DNA of 64,000 bases, from contig CASEYW010000114.1 of assembly GCA_949292215.1 (NCBI GenBank), positions 1 to 64,000 of the forward strand, written 5' to 3'. This DNA comes from an uncultured bacterium. Its GTDB lineage: Bacteria; Verrucomicrobiota; Lentisphaeria; Victivallales; UBA1829. Within the stretch, counting starts at the first letter, position 1. Each line of letters starts with the position of its first letter. The position numbers were made by a program, and so were the translations under genes. The notes under the pieces were generated by a model, which made no database searches, was not told the origin of the DNA, and saw only the letters and a list, made by a program, of their open reading frames with translations. Below, in pieces: positions 18,836-30,612 of this stretch.

Positions 18836-19531
18836 GTGAAAATTACGCCTGAGATCATACATGCTTTACAGAAAAGCATCGACCATCACGGCAATGTGAC
18901 CCAATTTGCCAAATCGCTGGGAATCGCTCACAGCACCGTGCTTTTCTGGCTGAGCGGAAAAACGACGGAAATCAACGGACGCATCTGGGCACAGAAACTC
19001 CGTCCCGAACTGACGCCCTTTCTGGAGCAGGAAGCCGCCGTTCCGCCGGAGCTGTTTCCATATCAGCTCGGAGAACCGCGGGGAGAATACACCCGGACCT
19101 TTCATCCGGACCGACGGGAACGGGCAGCTGTCATTCCCTGGGAACGGATTGCCGAACTCGACGTCACGGTAGAACCGGTACGGGAATTCATTGAACGGCT
19201 CGCCCCCGAAAAAACCTTTGCTTTCGCCGCACCGCTGAAGGATTCCTATTTTGCAGTGGAATTCACGGTCCCCCAGCTGCCCTTCAAGCTGGCAATGCTC
19301 ATTGCGTCTGGGGAATATCCCCGGCAGGGAGATGTGATCCTGGCGAAACTCCGCGATAAGGAACGGATCGTCGCCGGACGATTTTTCAAGGAAAACAATA
19401 CCCTGACCATTGAACTGCTCTTTCCGCCCGAGCGAGAAATCCTGACATGGAATTTCCGGGAACATCCGGGATTTCTCTGCTGGATCTTCCCGGTCGTGGA
19501 AATTCAGTCGGACCTGCGGGGAGAACTTTGA
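18836..19531 (+). CDS. HTH regulator with S24/LexA-like C-terminal domain
   Basis: A 231-residue protein starting at GTG 18836 with GGAG eight bases upstream. Residues about 10-45 (GNVTQFAKSLGIAHSTVLFWLSG) form a lambda-repressor-like HTH. The C-terminal part, with ASGEYPRQGDVILAKL and ERIVAGRFFKENN, resembles the S24 signal-peptidase-like fold of LexA/CI proteins, but I cannot identify the Ser-Lys dyad or an Ala-Gly cleavage site with confidence. It may be a ligand- or stress-sensing repressor. It sits directly upstream of gyrB and recA, which makes a link to DNA damage or supercoiling control attractive but unproven. Confidence 0.65.
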   Translation: MKITPEIIHALQKSIDHHGNVTQFAKSLGIAHSTVLFWLSGKTTEINGRIWAQKLRPELTPFLEQEAAVPPELFPYQLGEPRGEYTRTFHPDRRERAAVIPWERIAELDVTVEPVREFIERLAPEKTFAFAAPLKDSYFAVEFTVPQLPFKLAMLIASGEYPRQGDVILAKLRDKERIVAGRFFKENNTLTIELLFPPEREILTWNFREHPGFLCWIFPVVEIQSDLRGEL

Positions 19532-19561
19532 TTTTTTCCCGATTTAATTCCTCCGGAACCG

Positions 19562-22271
<2,710 letters not shown>

Positions 22272-22351
22272 ATCAAACAAGCCCGGCGGGAAGCAGTTCC
22301 GATTCATCCGGCCCGCCGAACTCAAATACACAGTATAGAATGGAGAACAAA

Positions 22352-23467
22352 ATGGCAGAGGACGCAAAAGTCAAAAGAACCGGCATCGATCCGGCAACGC
22401 GCGACAAAAATCTCGGTATTGCGCTGGCGCAGATCGAAAAGGAATTCGGCAAGGGAAGCATCATGAAGCTGGGCGACAATTCCGCCGCGGCGGATGTCTC
22501 CGTCATCAGTACCGGTGCGCTCTCCCTTGACATCGCGCTGGGCATCATGGGGGTTCCGCGGGGAAGAATCGTGGAAATCTTCGGTCCGGAATCCTCCGGT
22601 AAGACGACCCTGTGCATGCATATCATTGCCAATGCGCAGCGGGCGGGCGGCGTCGCGGCAATCATCGACGCGGAACATGCGGTTGATCCGGCATACGCGG
22701 CAAAAATCGGCGTGAAAGTGGATGATCTGCTTATCTCCCAGCCGGACTGCGGCGAGGATGCGCTGAACATTGCGGATATGCTTGTCAGAAGCAACGCGGT
22801 GGATGTGCTGGTTGTCGACTCCGTTGCAGCCCTTGTTCCCCGTGCGGAAATTGAAGGACAGATGGGCGATTCCTTTGTCGGTCTTCATGCCCGCCTGATG
22901 TCGCAGGCGCTCCGGAAGCTCACCGGCGCGATCAGCAGAAGCAGAACCTGCTGCATCTTCACCAATCAGATTCGCGAAAAAATCGGCGTCATGTTCGGAA
23001 ATCCGGAAACGACCACCGGCGGTAACGCCATGAAGTTCTACAGTTCCATCCGCATGGACATCCGCAGAATCGGAACCATCAAGGAAGGAGATGATGTCGT
23101 CGCCGCGAAGACCAGAGTCAAGATCGTCAAAAACAAGCTTGCGCCGCCGTTCAAGTCCGCTGAATTCGATATCAACTGGAACGAAGGCATCTCCCGGGTC
23201 GGCTCCATCGTCGACGTCGGCACCGATATGGGAATCCTCGAAAAACGCGGCTCCTGGTTCGCTTTTGAAGGAGAGCAGATCGCTCAGGGACGCGAACAGG
23301 CTAAAGCCGCCATCGCAGAACGAAGCGACCTGGAAACCAGAATTCTCGCCCGCATCCGGGAAAAACTTGCGGAGCGCAAAGCCGTTGCGGCAGGGCTTCC
23401 GCCTCAGCAGCCATCGGCCCCCACGCCCGCAGCAGAACCCAAAGCCGATACGGATAATAAATCGTAA
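22352..23467 (+). CDS. recA: Recombinase RecA
   Basis: A 371-residue homologous-recombination ATPase. Walker A is GPESSGKTT at 78-86, the Walker B strand is [20 protein letters not shown], and the DNA-binding loop region contains [15 protein letters not shown] and [20 protein letters not shown]. The ATG at 22352 is preferred over that at 22340 because GGAG lies six bases before it. No SOS box that I recognise lies in the 80-base gap after gyrB, so co-transcription with gyrB or use of a non-standard LexA box is possible. The C-terminal tail is Pro/Ala-rich. Confidence 0.97.
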   Translation: MAEDAKVKRTGIDPATRDKNLGIALAQIEKEFGKGSIMKLGDNSAAADVSVISTGALSLDIALGIMGVPRGRIVEIFGPESSGKTTLCMHIIANAQRAGGVAAIIDAEHAVDPAYAAKIGVKVDDLLISQPDCGEDALNIADMLVRSNAVDVLVVDSVAALVPRAEIEGQMGDSFVGLHARLMSQALRKLTGAISRSRTCCIFTNQIREKIGVMFGNPETTTGGNAMKFYSSIRMDIRRIGTIKEGDDVVAAKTRVKIVKNKLAPPFKSAEFDINWNEGISRVGSIVDVGTDMGILEKRGSWFAFEGEQIAQGREQAKAAIAERSDLETRILARIREKLAERKAVAAGLPPQQPSAPTPAAEPKADTDNKS

Positions 23468-23486
23468 TCCCCCGGCGGAGACGCGC

Positions 23487-26030
23487 ATGAACCGGGAATC
23501 GCAAATCGGAACAGTTCTTCAAGGGAGAGGCGCCAAGTGCTTTCTGGCACTGGCGTCCGCGCTTCTCCTGCTGCCGGTTTTTTCCCAGGATATCGCCGTA
23601 TATCGGAATCGAATCTCCGGCGACCAGTCTTTCGCCGCCGGAGATTATCCCGTTGCCGCCAGCTTTTACGCGCAGTATGCGAAAGAGGCCGCCGACGCTG
23701 ATGACAAAAACTCTCTGCGCGACGCCTACGAGCGTCAGATCGACGCCCTGATTCTGGGACGGATGCCGGAAATGGCTGAACGGATTCTCAACGAATATGA
23801 AATGAGATATCCCGGAGTCAATTCTCTTTCCCTTGCCATGTGGAAAGCCGATCTGAATCTTCTTCAGGGGCATCCCGGAGATGCGATCCAGATCCTTGAA
23901 CGCATCATGCCCGGCCTGACTGCGGAAGACCCGAGGAGACTGCGCGCCCTCTCCTCTCTGGCTCATGCTCATGAACAGAACAGGAACTTCTCCGCCGCTG
24001 CCGACACCTATCAGGCCCTCATGACAGCAGCAGGGAAATCAGAACTTGCCAGAACAGCATTCGAACGCCGGATTCTCTGTCTGGCTTCCACTTCCACACC
24101 GCGCCGCGCGCTGGAAGAACTCCTGAACCAGCCGGAACCCGTGACTGGAACTGATCGGGAAGTTCTGCGCCTTCTGACCATTTTCGCGCTGATCAGAACG
24201 GAAGGGTTCACCAACATTGCAGCCCCCTGGCGGGATGCCATCACGCATCTTCCTGCCGTACAGACTCCCGTCCTCTACGCCGTTCTTTCCGCCATCGGAG
24301 ACGAAGCGGCAAAAGCAGGAAAATTCGGACTGGCACAGGAAGCATATCGAGCGGCATTCTCGCAGGCGGGAAACAAAGGGTATGCTTATGAAACCCTTCA
24401 GAAACTTGTCGATCTCCTGGATCGGACGAAGGAACCTGCCAAAGCTGCCGCGCTTGCGCTGAAGTCGTTCGAACTCTTCAAGGGACCGTACGCGACTCCG
24501 GACATCAAACTGAAAACAGCGCGAATTCTGCGTTCCGCCGGTAAAAACCGGGAAGCAGTTGAACTCTATAAAAACATCGCAGCCGATCCCTCCGCCGGAG
24601 ACACTGTACGGAAAACAGCCGTCCTTGAGTGTGCCTATCTCCAGAATTCCGTAAACGATGCCAAAGCTGCCGAGGAAACTCTGCGCGGATATCTCAAAAC
24701 ACCCGCACAGAAAGGAGAATTTGATTTCCTCTCGGCGGATCTTCTCTTCCGGCGGAAAGAATTTGTCAAGGCGGCAGAAGCCTTCCAGCAGACGGCAAAG
24801 CGGTATCCGGAGTTCCGCCAGAAAGCGCTTTATCAGAGCGCCCTCGCCTGGTTCTCCGCCAAAAACTATGCAAATACCATTTTGAATGCGGATGAACTTG
24901 GGAAAACCGATCCGCGCAGTGAATATGCCATCAAAGTTCTTTATCTGAAAGCCATGGCTCAGGAAGCCGCCGGAATGCCGGTCCAGGCGCAGAAATCCTA
25001 CGAGGATTATGCCGGACAGCCCAAAGCGAATCCCGCATATGCAGCAAAAGCACTTTTCCGAGCGGCAAAACTTGCATTTGCCCGGAAAAATCCGCTGGAA
25101 GCGGAACGGCTTTTCCAGCTTCTGATCTCCCGGTATCCGAAAGATCCGCTGGCGCCGCCGGCCGCTTACTGGCGTATCTACTCCTTCCAGTCCAGGGGCG
25201 ATGAGATTCTGGCGGAACGGGAGACCTGGCTGCTGGTTGATAAATACCCGAATACGCGCTATGCCATCGACGCCCTCTTTAATCTGGCGGCACACTATGC
25301 GGATTCCGGTGCGGCTCCGCGTGCCAACGCGGTTCTCGATGATCTGCTGAAGCGCGTGAAATCCGATTCTCTGAAAGCAAAAGTTCTTCTGGAAAAAGCT
25401 CTGATTGCCTTCAAATCGGGAGAAAACAGCACCGCGCTGTCTCTGCTGGATCAGCTCTATACCAGGTATCCGAATGTTCCCGCCCTGCCGGAGGTCTATT
25501 ATCTGAACGCCGATATTCTGCGGAAAAACGGCGACAATGAACGTGCGCTTCTTCTTTACAACAAGGTTCTGGAACATCATCCGGATCCGGTTCTGGAAGT
25601 TGCCACGGAAGGCTCCATCGCCGATACGCTGTTCACACTGGCCTCGACCCGGAACGACGCAAACCTTTACAGAGACGCCCTTGCCAAATACGATCAGATT
25701 CTGGCGAAAGACGGTCTCCCCGAACCCATTCGGACGATGGCATGCTACAAAAGCGGCCGCTGCGAAGAGATCCTCGGCAATGATGACAAAGCGCTGGGAC
25801 ATTATAAAATTGCGGTTGCCCATCTGAGCCCGCAAGCGGCATCGGCAACCATTCTTTGGGGAACCAAAGCAGCGGAGGCAATCGCCGCCATGACGGAAAA
25901 GCGTCCGCTGAAATCCCATGTGGAGGCGGCAGTCGCCGCCCTTCAGAAACTCGCCGATCTGGATCTGATGGAACCGGAATTCATCGACGAACGAATCCTG
26001 AAAATGGAAAAGTTGAAATACAAACCCTGA
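23487..26030 (+). CDS. Secreted TPR-repeat protein of an Exb/Tol-type operon
   Basis: An 847-residue protein with an N-terminal signal peptide ending near residue 34 (CFLALASALLLLPVFSQ), followed almost entirely by helical TPR-like repeats, for example AGDYPVAASFYAQYAKEA, GKNREAVELYKNIA, ARKNPLEAERLFQLLISRYPKDP and NGDNERALLLYNKVLEHHPDP. It resembles periplasmic scaffold proteins of the YbgF/CpoB and BamD type in composition but is much longer. GGAG lies seven bases before the ATG, 19 bases after the recA stop. It is the first gene of a unit encoding ExbB-, ExbD- and TonB-position proteins, so it probably scaffolds an energised envelope complex. Confidence 0.82.
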   Translation: MNRESQIGTVLQGRGAKCFLALASALLLLPVFSQDIAVYRNRISGDQSFAAGDYPVAASFYAQYAKEAADADDKNSLRDAYERQIDALILGRMPEMAERILNEYEMRYPGVNSLSLAMWKADLNLLQGHPGDAIQILERIMPGLTAEDPRRLRALSSLAHAHEQNRNFSAAADTYQALMTAAGKSELARTAFERRILCLASTSTPRRALEELLNQPEPVTGTDREVLRLLTIFALIRTEGFTNIAAPWRDAITHLPAVQTPVLYAVLSAIGDEAAKAGKFGLAQEAYRAAFSQAGNKGYAYETLQKLVDLLDRTKEPAKAAALALKSFELFKGPYATPDIKLKTARILRSAGKNREAVELYKNIAADPSAGDTVRKTAVLECAYLQNSVNDAKAAEETLRGYLKTPAQKGEFDFLSADLLFRRKEFVKAAEAFQQTAKRYPEFRQKALYQSALAWFSAKNYANTILNADELGKTDPRSEYAIKVLYLKAMAQEAAGMPVQAQKSYEDYAGQPKANPAYAAKALFRAAKLAFARKNPLEAERLFQLLISRYPKDPLAPPAAYWRIYSFQSRGDEILAERETWLLVDKYPNTRYAIDALFNLAAHYADSGAAPRANAVLDDLLKRVKSDSLKAKVLLEKALIAFKSGENSTALSLLDQLYTRYPNVPALPEVYYLNADILRKNGDNERALLLYNKVLEHHPDPVLEVATEGSIADTLFTLASTRNDANLYRDALAKYDQILAKDGLPEPIRTMACYKSGRCEEILGNDDKALGHYKIAVAHLSPQAASATILWGTKAAEAIAAMTEKRPLKSHVEAAVAALQKLADLDLMEPEFIDERILKMEKLKYKP

Positions 26031-26049
26031 AAAGAGCAAGGATGCAATC

Positions 26050-26715
26050 ATGGAATATCTTTCAATGATCAAAAACGGCGGACCGGTGATGTTCATCATT
26101 GTCGGATGCAGTATCGTCGCGATGTTTATTTTTTTGGAAAAATGGTTTCAATTCCATCGAGCGCAGGTGAACGTACGGGAGCTGGTCAACGGATTGATCA
26201 ACGTTCTCAAACGCGACGGCATGATTGAAGCCATCACGCTCTGCGACCATACCCCCGGCCCCGTAGCACGCCTGCTCACAGCAGCAATACAGGCGTATCA
26301 GAACGACGACGATGTACGGCAGTCAATTGAAGATGCCTCCATCGTTGAAGTTCCGCGTCTGGAGTCCCATCTGAACATCTTGGCAACCATCTCTTACATT
26401 GCGCCTCTTCTTGGTCTGCTGGGAACTGTGGTCGGCATGGCGGATGCCTTCGAAGCCATTCAGGCAAAACAGGGAATCTCTCTGACGCTGGCGGATCTTT
26501 CCGGCGGCATCTATCAGGCGCTGGCGACCACGACACTGGGACTGGTTGTCGCAGTAATCAGCCATATTGCCTACAACTATCTGGTCTCCAGAATTCAGTC
26601 GTTCTGCGTGGAAATGGAAAAGGCTTCTTCCGAAATTCTTTACTTCTTCAAACATCACAAGGCGTCCAGAAATGATGAAATTCGAAAACAGGATGAAAAT
26701 ACAAACAAGGCTTAA
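26050..26715 (+). CDS. MotA/TolQ/ExbB-family proton channel protein
   Basis: A 221-residue inner-membrane protein. The first hydrophobic segment is GGPVMFIIVGCSIVAMFIFL near residues 9-29, and the two later helices enclose the family core (YIAPLLGLLGTVVGMADAF and YQALATTTLGLVVAVISHIAYN). It forms the proton-conducting stator with the ExbD-like product encoded next. AAGGA precedes the start by eight bases. The gene end overlaps the start of the exbD-like gene, indicating translational coupling. Confidence 0.92.
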   Translation: MEYLSMIKNGGPVMFIIVGCSIVAMFIFLEKWFQFHRAQVNVRELVNGLINVLKRDGMIEAITLCDHTPGPVARLLTAAIQAYQNDDDVRQSIEDASIVEVPRLESHLNILATISYIAPLLGLLGTVVGMADAFEAIQAKQGISLTLADLSGGIYQALATTTLGLVVAVISHIAYNYLVSRIQSFCVEMEKASSEILYFFKHHKASRNDEIRKQDENTNKA

Positions 26716-27136
26716 AATCCATCAGGGTTGTCCGGATCTGGTTCCGTTTCTCTGCCTGTTTTTCCTGCTGCTGATCTTTTTTATGATCGGAAGTTCCTTC
26801 GTACAGGTGTCCGGAATCCCTGTGGATCTGCCTGAAATTCAGGTAAGAAGCAGTTTCGGAGCGAAAAAAATCGTCATTACAATCAACAAAGGCGGCAGAA
26901 TTTTCCTTAACGACATCGAGGTTTCCGATCCGGCGAAACTGAAGGCAAAGCTCCTGGATCTGGCAACGACTTCCCAGGACAGGACCACGATCATTCTCCG
27001 TGCAGACGCGGCGGCGGAATATGGGACTGTCGCCCGCATCATGTCACTGGCGGAAGACCTGAAAATCAATGTCTTTCTCCTTACAACACCGCCCGCGTCA
27101 CGCGCAGGCGGAATCCGGTTCTTTGATGCGGAGTAG
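26672..27136 (+). CDS. ExbD/TolR-family biopolymer transport protein
   Basis: About 154 residues. A single transmembrane helix (LVPFLCLFFLLLIFFMIGSSF) near residues 24-44 precedes a periplasmic domain with the TolR-like strand pattern KKIVITINKGGRIFLNDIEV and TIILRADAAAEYGTVARIM. In ExbD/TolR an Asp at the start of the helix carries protons; PDLVPF supplies it. Three close in-frame ATGs (26672, 26675, 26693) leave the start uncertain; all overlap the exbB-like gene. Confidence 0.87.
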   Translation: MMKFENRMKIQTRLKIHQGCPDLVPFLCLFFLLLIFFMIGSSFVQVSGIPVDLPEIQVRSSFGAKKIVITINKGGRIFLNDIEVSDPAKLKAKLLDLATTSQDRTTIILRADAAAEYGTVARIMSLAEDLKINVFLLTTPPASRAGGIRFFDAE

Positions 27137-27139
27137 ACC

Positions 27140-27940
27140 ATGAACGCGGCGAATCCCGGCTTGGACAAATCCGAATCCCGCGAAGGAGGAAAACTCAAAA
27201 TCTTTGCGGCGGCGCTTTTCATAGCCCTTCTGCTTCATGTTCTGCCGATGCTCATTTTTACTCCGGTCAAGAAGGTTCCGGAAAAAGAGCAGACGGGCCG
27301 CCGTTTCACTGTCATGGTCAACAATGTGCCGACAGCCCAGTACGATCCGTTCGATCTGTACTACTGGCTGAAATTCGGCGATCCCACCCTCTTTGCGGTT
27401 CCGGATTACGATTCCGGCTTTTCCGCCGCACAGAAAAGCCGCCAGTCGCCTCTGGAGGCGGATGATGCCATTCACCCCATCCAGCTCTCTCTGACCAATC
27501 CGATGGCTTTCCCGGAAAACCGTTATCTGTTTGCATCCAGAAGCATGGAACACCTTCTTCAACCGCTGACTCTTCCGATGCCGATACCTCTTGCGTCCGC
27601 CGGAACCGGGCCGGAAATTCGGAAAGAAGCCTTCCCGAAATGGACAGCCGCAGACGGGACCTCGCTCGGCAATCTCTTTTCCGACCGGGAAAAAATCCGT
27701 TCTCTGGTCGCCAAGCTTAAACCGAAACACGCAACAATACTTCTGCTCTCGCCGGGGAGCGAACCGGAAATGCCGCCGACAATCAAAGTCGGCCGCTCCT
27801 CCGGAACTCCGGAACTCGACATGCGAGCCTCCGGTGCACTGGCAGCCTATGCGGGCAGCGATAAAAATGCGACGCTTCTGAAAAAACTGAAATATGTCAT
27901 TGTGGACTGGGGAACCACCGGGAGGACTCCGCAAAAATGA
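27140..27940 (+). CDS. Single-pass membrane protein in the TonB/TolA position
   Basis: A 266-residue protein with a short cytoplasmic N-terminus, one transmembrane helix (IFAAALFIALLLHVLPMLIF, about 21-40) and a long extracytoplasmic part containing proline-rich stretches such as LPMPIPLASAGTG. Topology and operon position match TonB/TolA energy transducers, but no C-terminal TonB domain is recognisable, so this is positional inference. It starts three bases after the exbD-like stop and overlaps the next gene by four bases. Confidence 0.72.
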   Translation: MNAANPGLDKSESREGGKLKIFAAALFIALLLHVLPMLIFTPVKKVPEKEQTGRRFTVMVNNVPTAQYDPFDLYYWLKFGDPTLFAVPDYDSGFSAAQKSRQSPLEADDAIHPIQLSLTNPMAFPENRYLFASRSMEHLLQPLTLPMPIPLASAGTGPEIRKEAFPKWTAADGTSLGNLFSDREKIRSLVAKLKPKHATILLLSPGSEPEMPPTIKVGRSSGTPELDMRASGALAAYAGSDKNATLLKKLKYVIVDWGTTGRTPQK

Positions 27941-28182
27941 TACCGCTGACCTTCGGACAGTTCTTTTCCGTCTATGTTTCCTTCTGGATCATCATCCTTG
28001 CCTATCTATGGTTCCGGGATGAACGCAAGCGTTCATCCGTCGACTGGACCATTGCCAAGGAACACCTCTACATCTGTTCCCGCTGTCATCTCTCCTTTCT
28101 TGCAAAAGACGACAGCGCCAACATCACCCGCTGTCCGCGCTGCAATGAAATGTGTTTTCTGAAACGGAAAAAACGGTTCTGA
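27937..28182 (+). CDS. Small membrane-anchored zinc-ribbon protein
   Basis: An 81-residue protein with one N-terminal transmembrane helix (about 8-26) and a rubredoxin-like knuckle pair C47-x2-C50 and C66-x2-C69, followed by a basic tail KRKKRF. The cysteine pairs should bind zinc. I know no named family for it. It is the last gene of the TPR/ExbB/ExbD operon, joined by an ATGA overlap, so it likely works with that complex. The next 119 bases before glmM hold no gene; a weak TTGTTT/TATTTT pair lies there. Confidence 0.78.
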   Translation: MIPLTFGQFFSVYVSFWIIILAYLWFRDERKRSSVDWTIAKEHLYICSRCHLSFLAKDDSANITRCPRCNEMCFLKRKKRF

Positions 28183-28301
28183 TTTCATTCCTCCGCCGGA
28201 ACATTGCCAAAAAATAAGGTTTGCGAAACTTGTTTTCGCACTTTTTCGCGCTATTTTATTTGGATATCAGTTTTACAGAATAACGAAGGAGCATTCAGCA
28301 G

Positions 28302-29639
28302 ATGGCAAGATTATTCGGAACAGACGGAATCCGCGGCAAGGCTAATACCTATCCCATTACCCCGGAAATTGCACTGAAGGTAGGCAAAGCAGTCGCCCGG
28401 ATCTACGCGAGAGAAAACGGAACGGCAAAAGCTGTCATCGGCAAAGATACCAGACTCTCGGGCTATATGCTGGAAACGGCACTCACCAGCGGCATGCTCA
28501 GCATGGGCATGGATGTCCTTGAAATCGGCCCTATGCCAACTCCTGCGGTCGCCCATCTGGTCCGATCCATGGGCGCCGATGTCGGGGTGATGATCACGGC
28601 ATCGCACAATCCCTCGGACGACAACGGAATCAAAATCTTCAGTGCCGACGGCTTCAAACTTCCTGATGAAGTCGAAGACCGCATCGAACAGCTGATGAAC
28701 GAGGATACCTCCACCCTGCCTCCATCGAAAATTGGAAAAGCCTATCGAATCGAAGACGCACGCGGAAGATACATCGAATTTGCCAAGAGTTCCATTCACA
28801 GCAAAAGTCTCCGGGGAATCAAAGCTGTTCTCGACTGCGCCAACGGAGCCGCTTATTATATCGCACCCCTGATTCTGAAGGAACTCGGTGTTGAAGTCAT
28901 CCCCGTTTCCGTCACGCCGAACGGAACCAACATCAATGAAAACTGCGGAGCCACGCATCCCGAACAGATGTGCGAACTGGTGCGCAAACATCAGGCAGAC
29001 GTCGGCATCTCCCTCGATGGAGACGCTGACCGCGTCATCTTCTCCGACTCGAACGGAAACGTGGTCAACGGCGACCGCATCATCGGACTCTGCGCCCTTG
29101 ACTACAAGGCGGAGGGAAAACTTGCCTCCAATTCCATTGCGGTCACAAGCATGAGCAACATGGGACTCATCGCCGCCATGAAACAGGCAGGAATCAATGT
29201 GGAAATCACAGCGGTCGGAGACCGTTACGTTATCGAGCGCATGAAAGAAAAGAAGATCAATCTCGGCGGTGAGCAGTCCGGGCATCTGATCTTCCTCGAC
29301 TATGCAACCACCGGAGACGGCATCATCTCCGCACTCCACGTTCTCAAGCTTATGAAAGAGAAACACATGACTCTGGCGGAAATGGCAGCCTTCATGGAAG
29401 AATATCCGCAGCATCTTGTCAGTTTCAAGGTGCGGGAGAAGAAACCTGTCGCGGAAATCAACGGGCTTCCCGCCCTGATCGCCGAAGCGGAAAAGGAATT
29501 TGGAGAAACCGGACGGGTCGTCATCCGCTATTCAGGCACGGAAAACAAGATCCGCGTTCTTGTCGAATCGAAATCGCAGGAACTCGCCGACAAATGGATC
29601 GAACGCCTCTGCAACCACATCAAACAGGAGCTCTGCTGA
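28302..29639 (+). CDS. glmM: Phosphoglucosamine mutase
   Basis: A 445-residue enzyme converting glucosamine-6-phosphate to glucosamine-1-phosphate for UDP-GlcNAc synthesis. The phosphoserine S101 lies in ITASHNPSDDNGIK, the metal loop DGDADR is at 239-244, and the phosphate-binding RYSGTE is near 409-414. The N-terminus RLFGTDGIRGKAN is typical of GlmM rather than other phosphohexomutases. Length is normal. The next gene, one base after its stop, encodes a GlmU-like protein, consistent with a UDP-GlcNAc operon. Confidence 0.96.
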   Translation: MARLFGTDGIRGKANTYPITPEIALKVGKAVARIYARENGTAKAVIGKDTRLSGYMLETALTSGMLSMGMDVLEIGPMPTPAVAHLVRSMGADVGVMITASHNPSDDNGIKIFSADGFKLPDEVEDRIEQLMNEDTSTLPPSKIGKAYRIEDARGRYIEFAKSSIHSKSLRGIKAVLDCANGAAYYIAPLILKELGVEVIPVSVTPNGTNINENCGATHPEQMCELVRKHQADVGISLDGDADRVIFSDSNGNVVNGDRIIGLCALDYKAEGKLASNSIAVTSMSNMGLIAAMKQAGINVEITAVGDRYVIERMKEKKINLGGEQSGHLIFLDYATTGDGIISALHVLKLMKEKHMTLAEMAAFMEEYPQHLVSFKVREKKPVAEINGLPALIAEAEKEFGETGRVVIRYSGTENKIRVLVESKSQELADKWIERLCNHIKQELC

Positions 29640-29640
29640 A

Positions 29641-30540
29641 ATGATGATTTTCATCTACCGGAATGAGGATCGTGACACTTTAGCCCCCCTCTGCTGCAAA
29701 AGTTCCCTTGCGGACTTGAAAATGGCGGGAACCACCGTCAACGACATCGTCACCACACGATGGGAAGCGGCGATCGGGGATTTTTCCAGCAACCGAATGC
29801 TTTCCGCTCCTCTTGCCTTCTGGCCCTCGAAAGAGCTGCTTGCGAATCTGGCGAAGATCAGGGAAAACTACATTCTCGTGGATGCAGAGGGAAAACCGCT
29901 GGCGTGGGTCAATGACGATTCCTCCATTCCGGAAGGTGTTCAGACAATCCCGGTCGATGAAAACAGCTTTCAAATCACCTATCCCTGGCATCTGCTCAGG
30001 ATTCATGAGGAATTGCTCGCGGAAATCAAGGAAAGCAGAATCGAAGGAACGGTCCGGGAAGGAGTTTTCATTGACGGAACCCTGATCCTCGGCGAGGGCT
30101 CCGTAATTCTGCCCGGCGTCTACATCGAAGGAGTCGCTGTGATCGGGAAGAACTGCAAGATCGGACCGAACTGCTACTTCCGCGGGTATACGTCTCTGGG
30201 CGACAAATGTCATGTAGGACAGGCGGTCGAAGTCAAGAATTCCATCTTTATGGACAAGGTGGCTGCGGGCCATCTGAGTTACATCGGAGACTCCATCGTC
30301 TGCTCCAACACAAACTTCGGTGCGGGAACAATCACCTCAAATTTCCGACATGACGGAAAAAATCACCGAAGTATCGTCCGAGGCGAGCTGATCGATACCG
30401 GCAGACGCAAATTCGGAAGCATCATCGGAGAGAATGTCCATACCGGCATCCACACCTCAATCTATCCGGGACGGAAGATCTGGGCGGACGTCTCCACTCT
30501 CCCCGGCGACATCGTCAAATACGATATTGTCAACGGCTGA
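29641..30540 (+). CDS. GlmU-like left-handed beta-helix sugar nucleotidyltransferase/acetyltransferase
   Basis: A 299-residue protein. The N-terminal part (IFIYRNEDRDTLAPLCCKSSLADLK) resembles the reduced nucleotidyltransferase domain of GlmU-like proteins described in Bacteroidetes (NTP_transf_4 type). After about residue 140 the sequence follows hexapeptide periodicity (GVFIDGTLILGEGSVILPGV and so on), with NTNFGAGTITSNFRHDG resembling the acetyltransferase core of GlmU. The N-terminal domain is shorter than in E. coli GlmU and I see no clear pyrophosphorylase signature. Immediate linkage to glmM suggests it supplies one or both GlmU activities. AGGAG precedes the ATG. Confidence 0.8.
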   Translation: MMIFIYRNEDRDTLAPLCCKSSLADLKMAGTTVNDIVTTRWEAAIGDFSSNRMLSAPLAFWPSKELLANLAKIRENYILVDAEGKPLAWVNDDSSIPEGVQTIPVDENSFQITYPWHLLRIHEELLAEIKESRIEGTVREGVFIDGTLILGEGSVILPGVYIEGVAVIGKNCKIGPNCYFRGYTSLGDKCHVGQAVEVKNSIFMDKVAAGHLSYIGDSIVCSNTNFGAGTITSNFRHDGKNHRSIVRGELIDTGRRKFGSIIGENVHTGIHTSIYPGRKIWADVSTLPGDIVKYDIVNG

Positions 30541-30564
30541 CAGCCCTGATCTGATACAAGACGG

Positions 30565-30612
30565 ACGGACCGGCACGAACAGGACAAAACGTCTTACCTG
30601 CCGGTCCGTTTT
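30565..30612 (+). terminator. Terminator of the glmM operon
   Basis: A perfect 11-bp stem ACGGACCGGCA/TGCCGGTCCGT with a 23-base loop is followed by TTTT. The 3' arm overlaps the end of the convergent FAD oxidoreductase gene. Confidence 0.65.

Noticed and set aside
18836-19531. Prophage repressor
   Set aside because: No phage genes, integrase or attachment site are nearby; the surroundings are housekeeping genes.
24039-26099. A 686-codon open frame antisense to the TPR gene
   Set aside because: Phe/Arg-rich translation typical of antisense frames; the sense strand has a signal peptide and clear TPR repeats.
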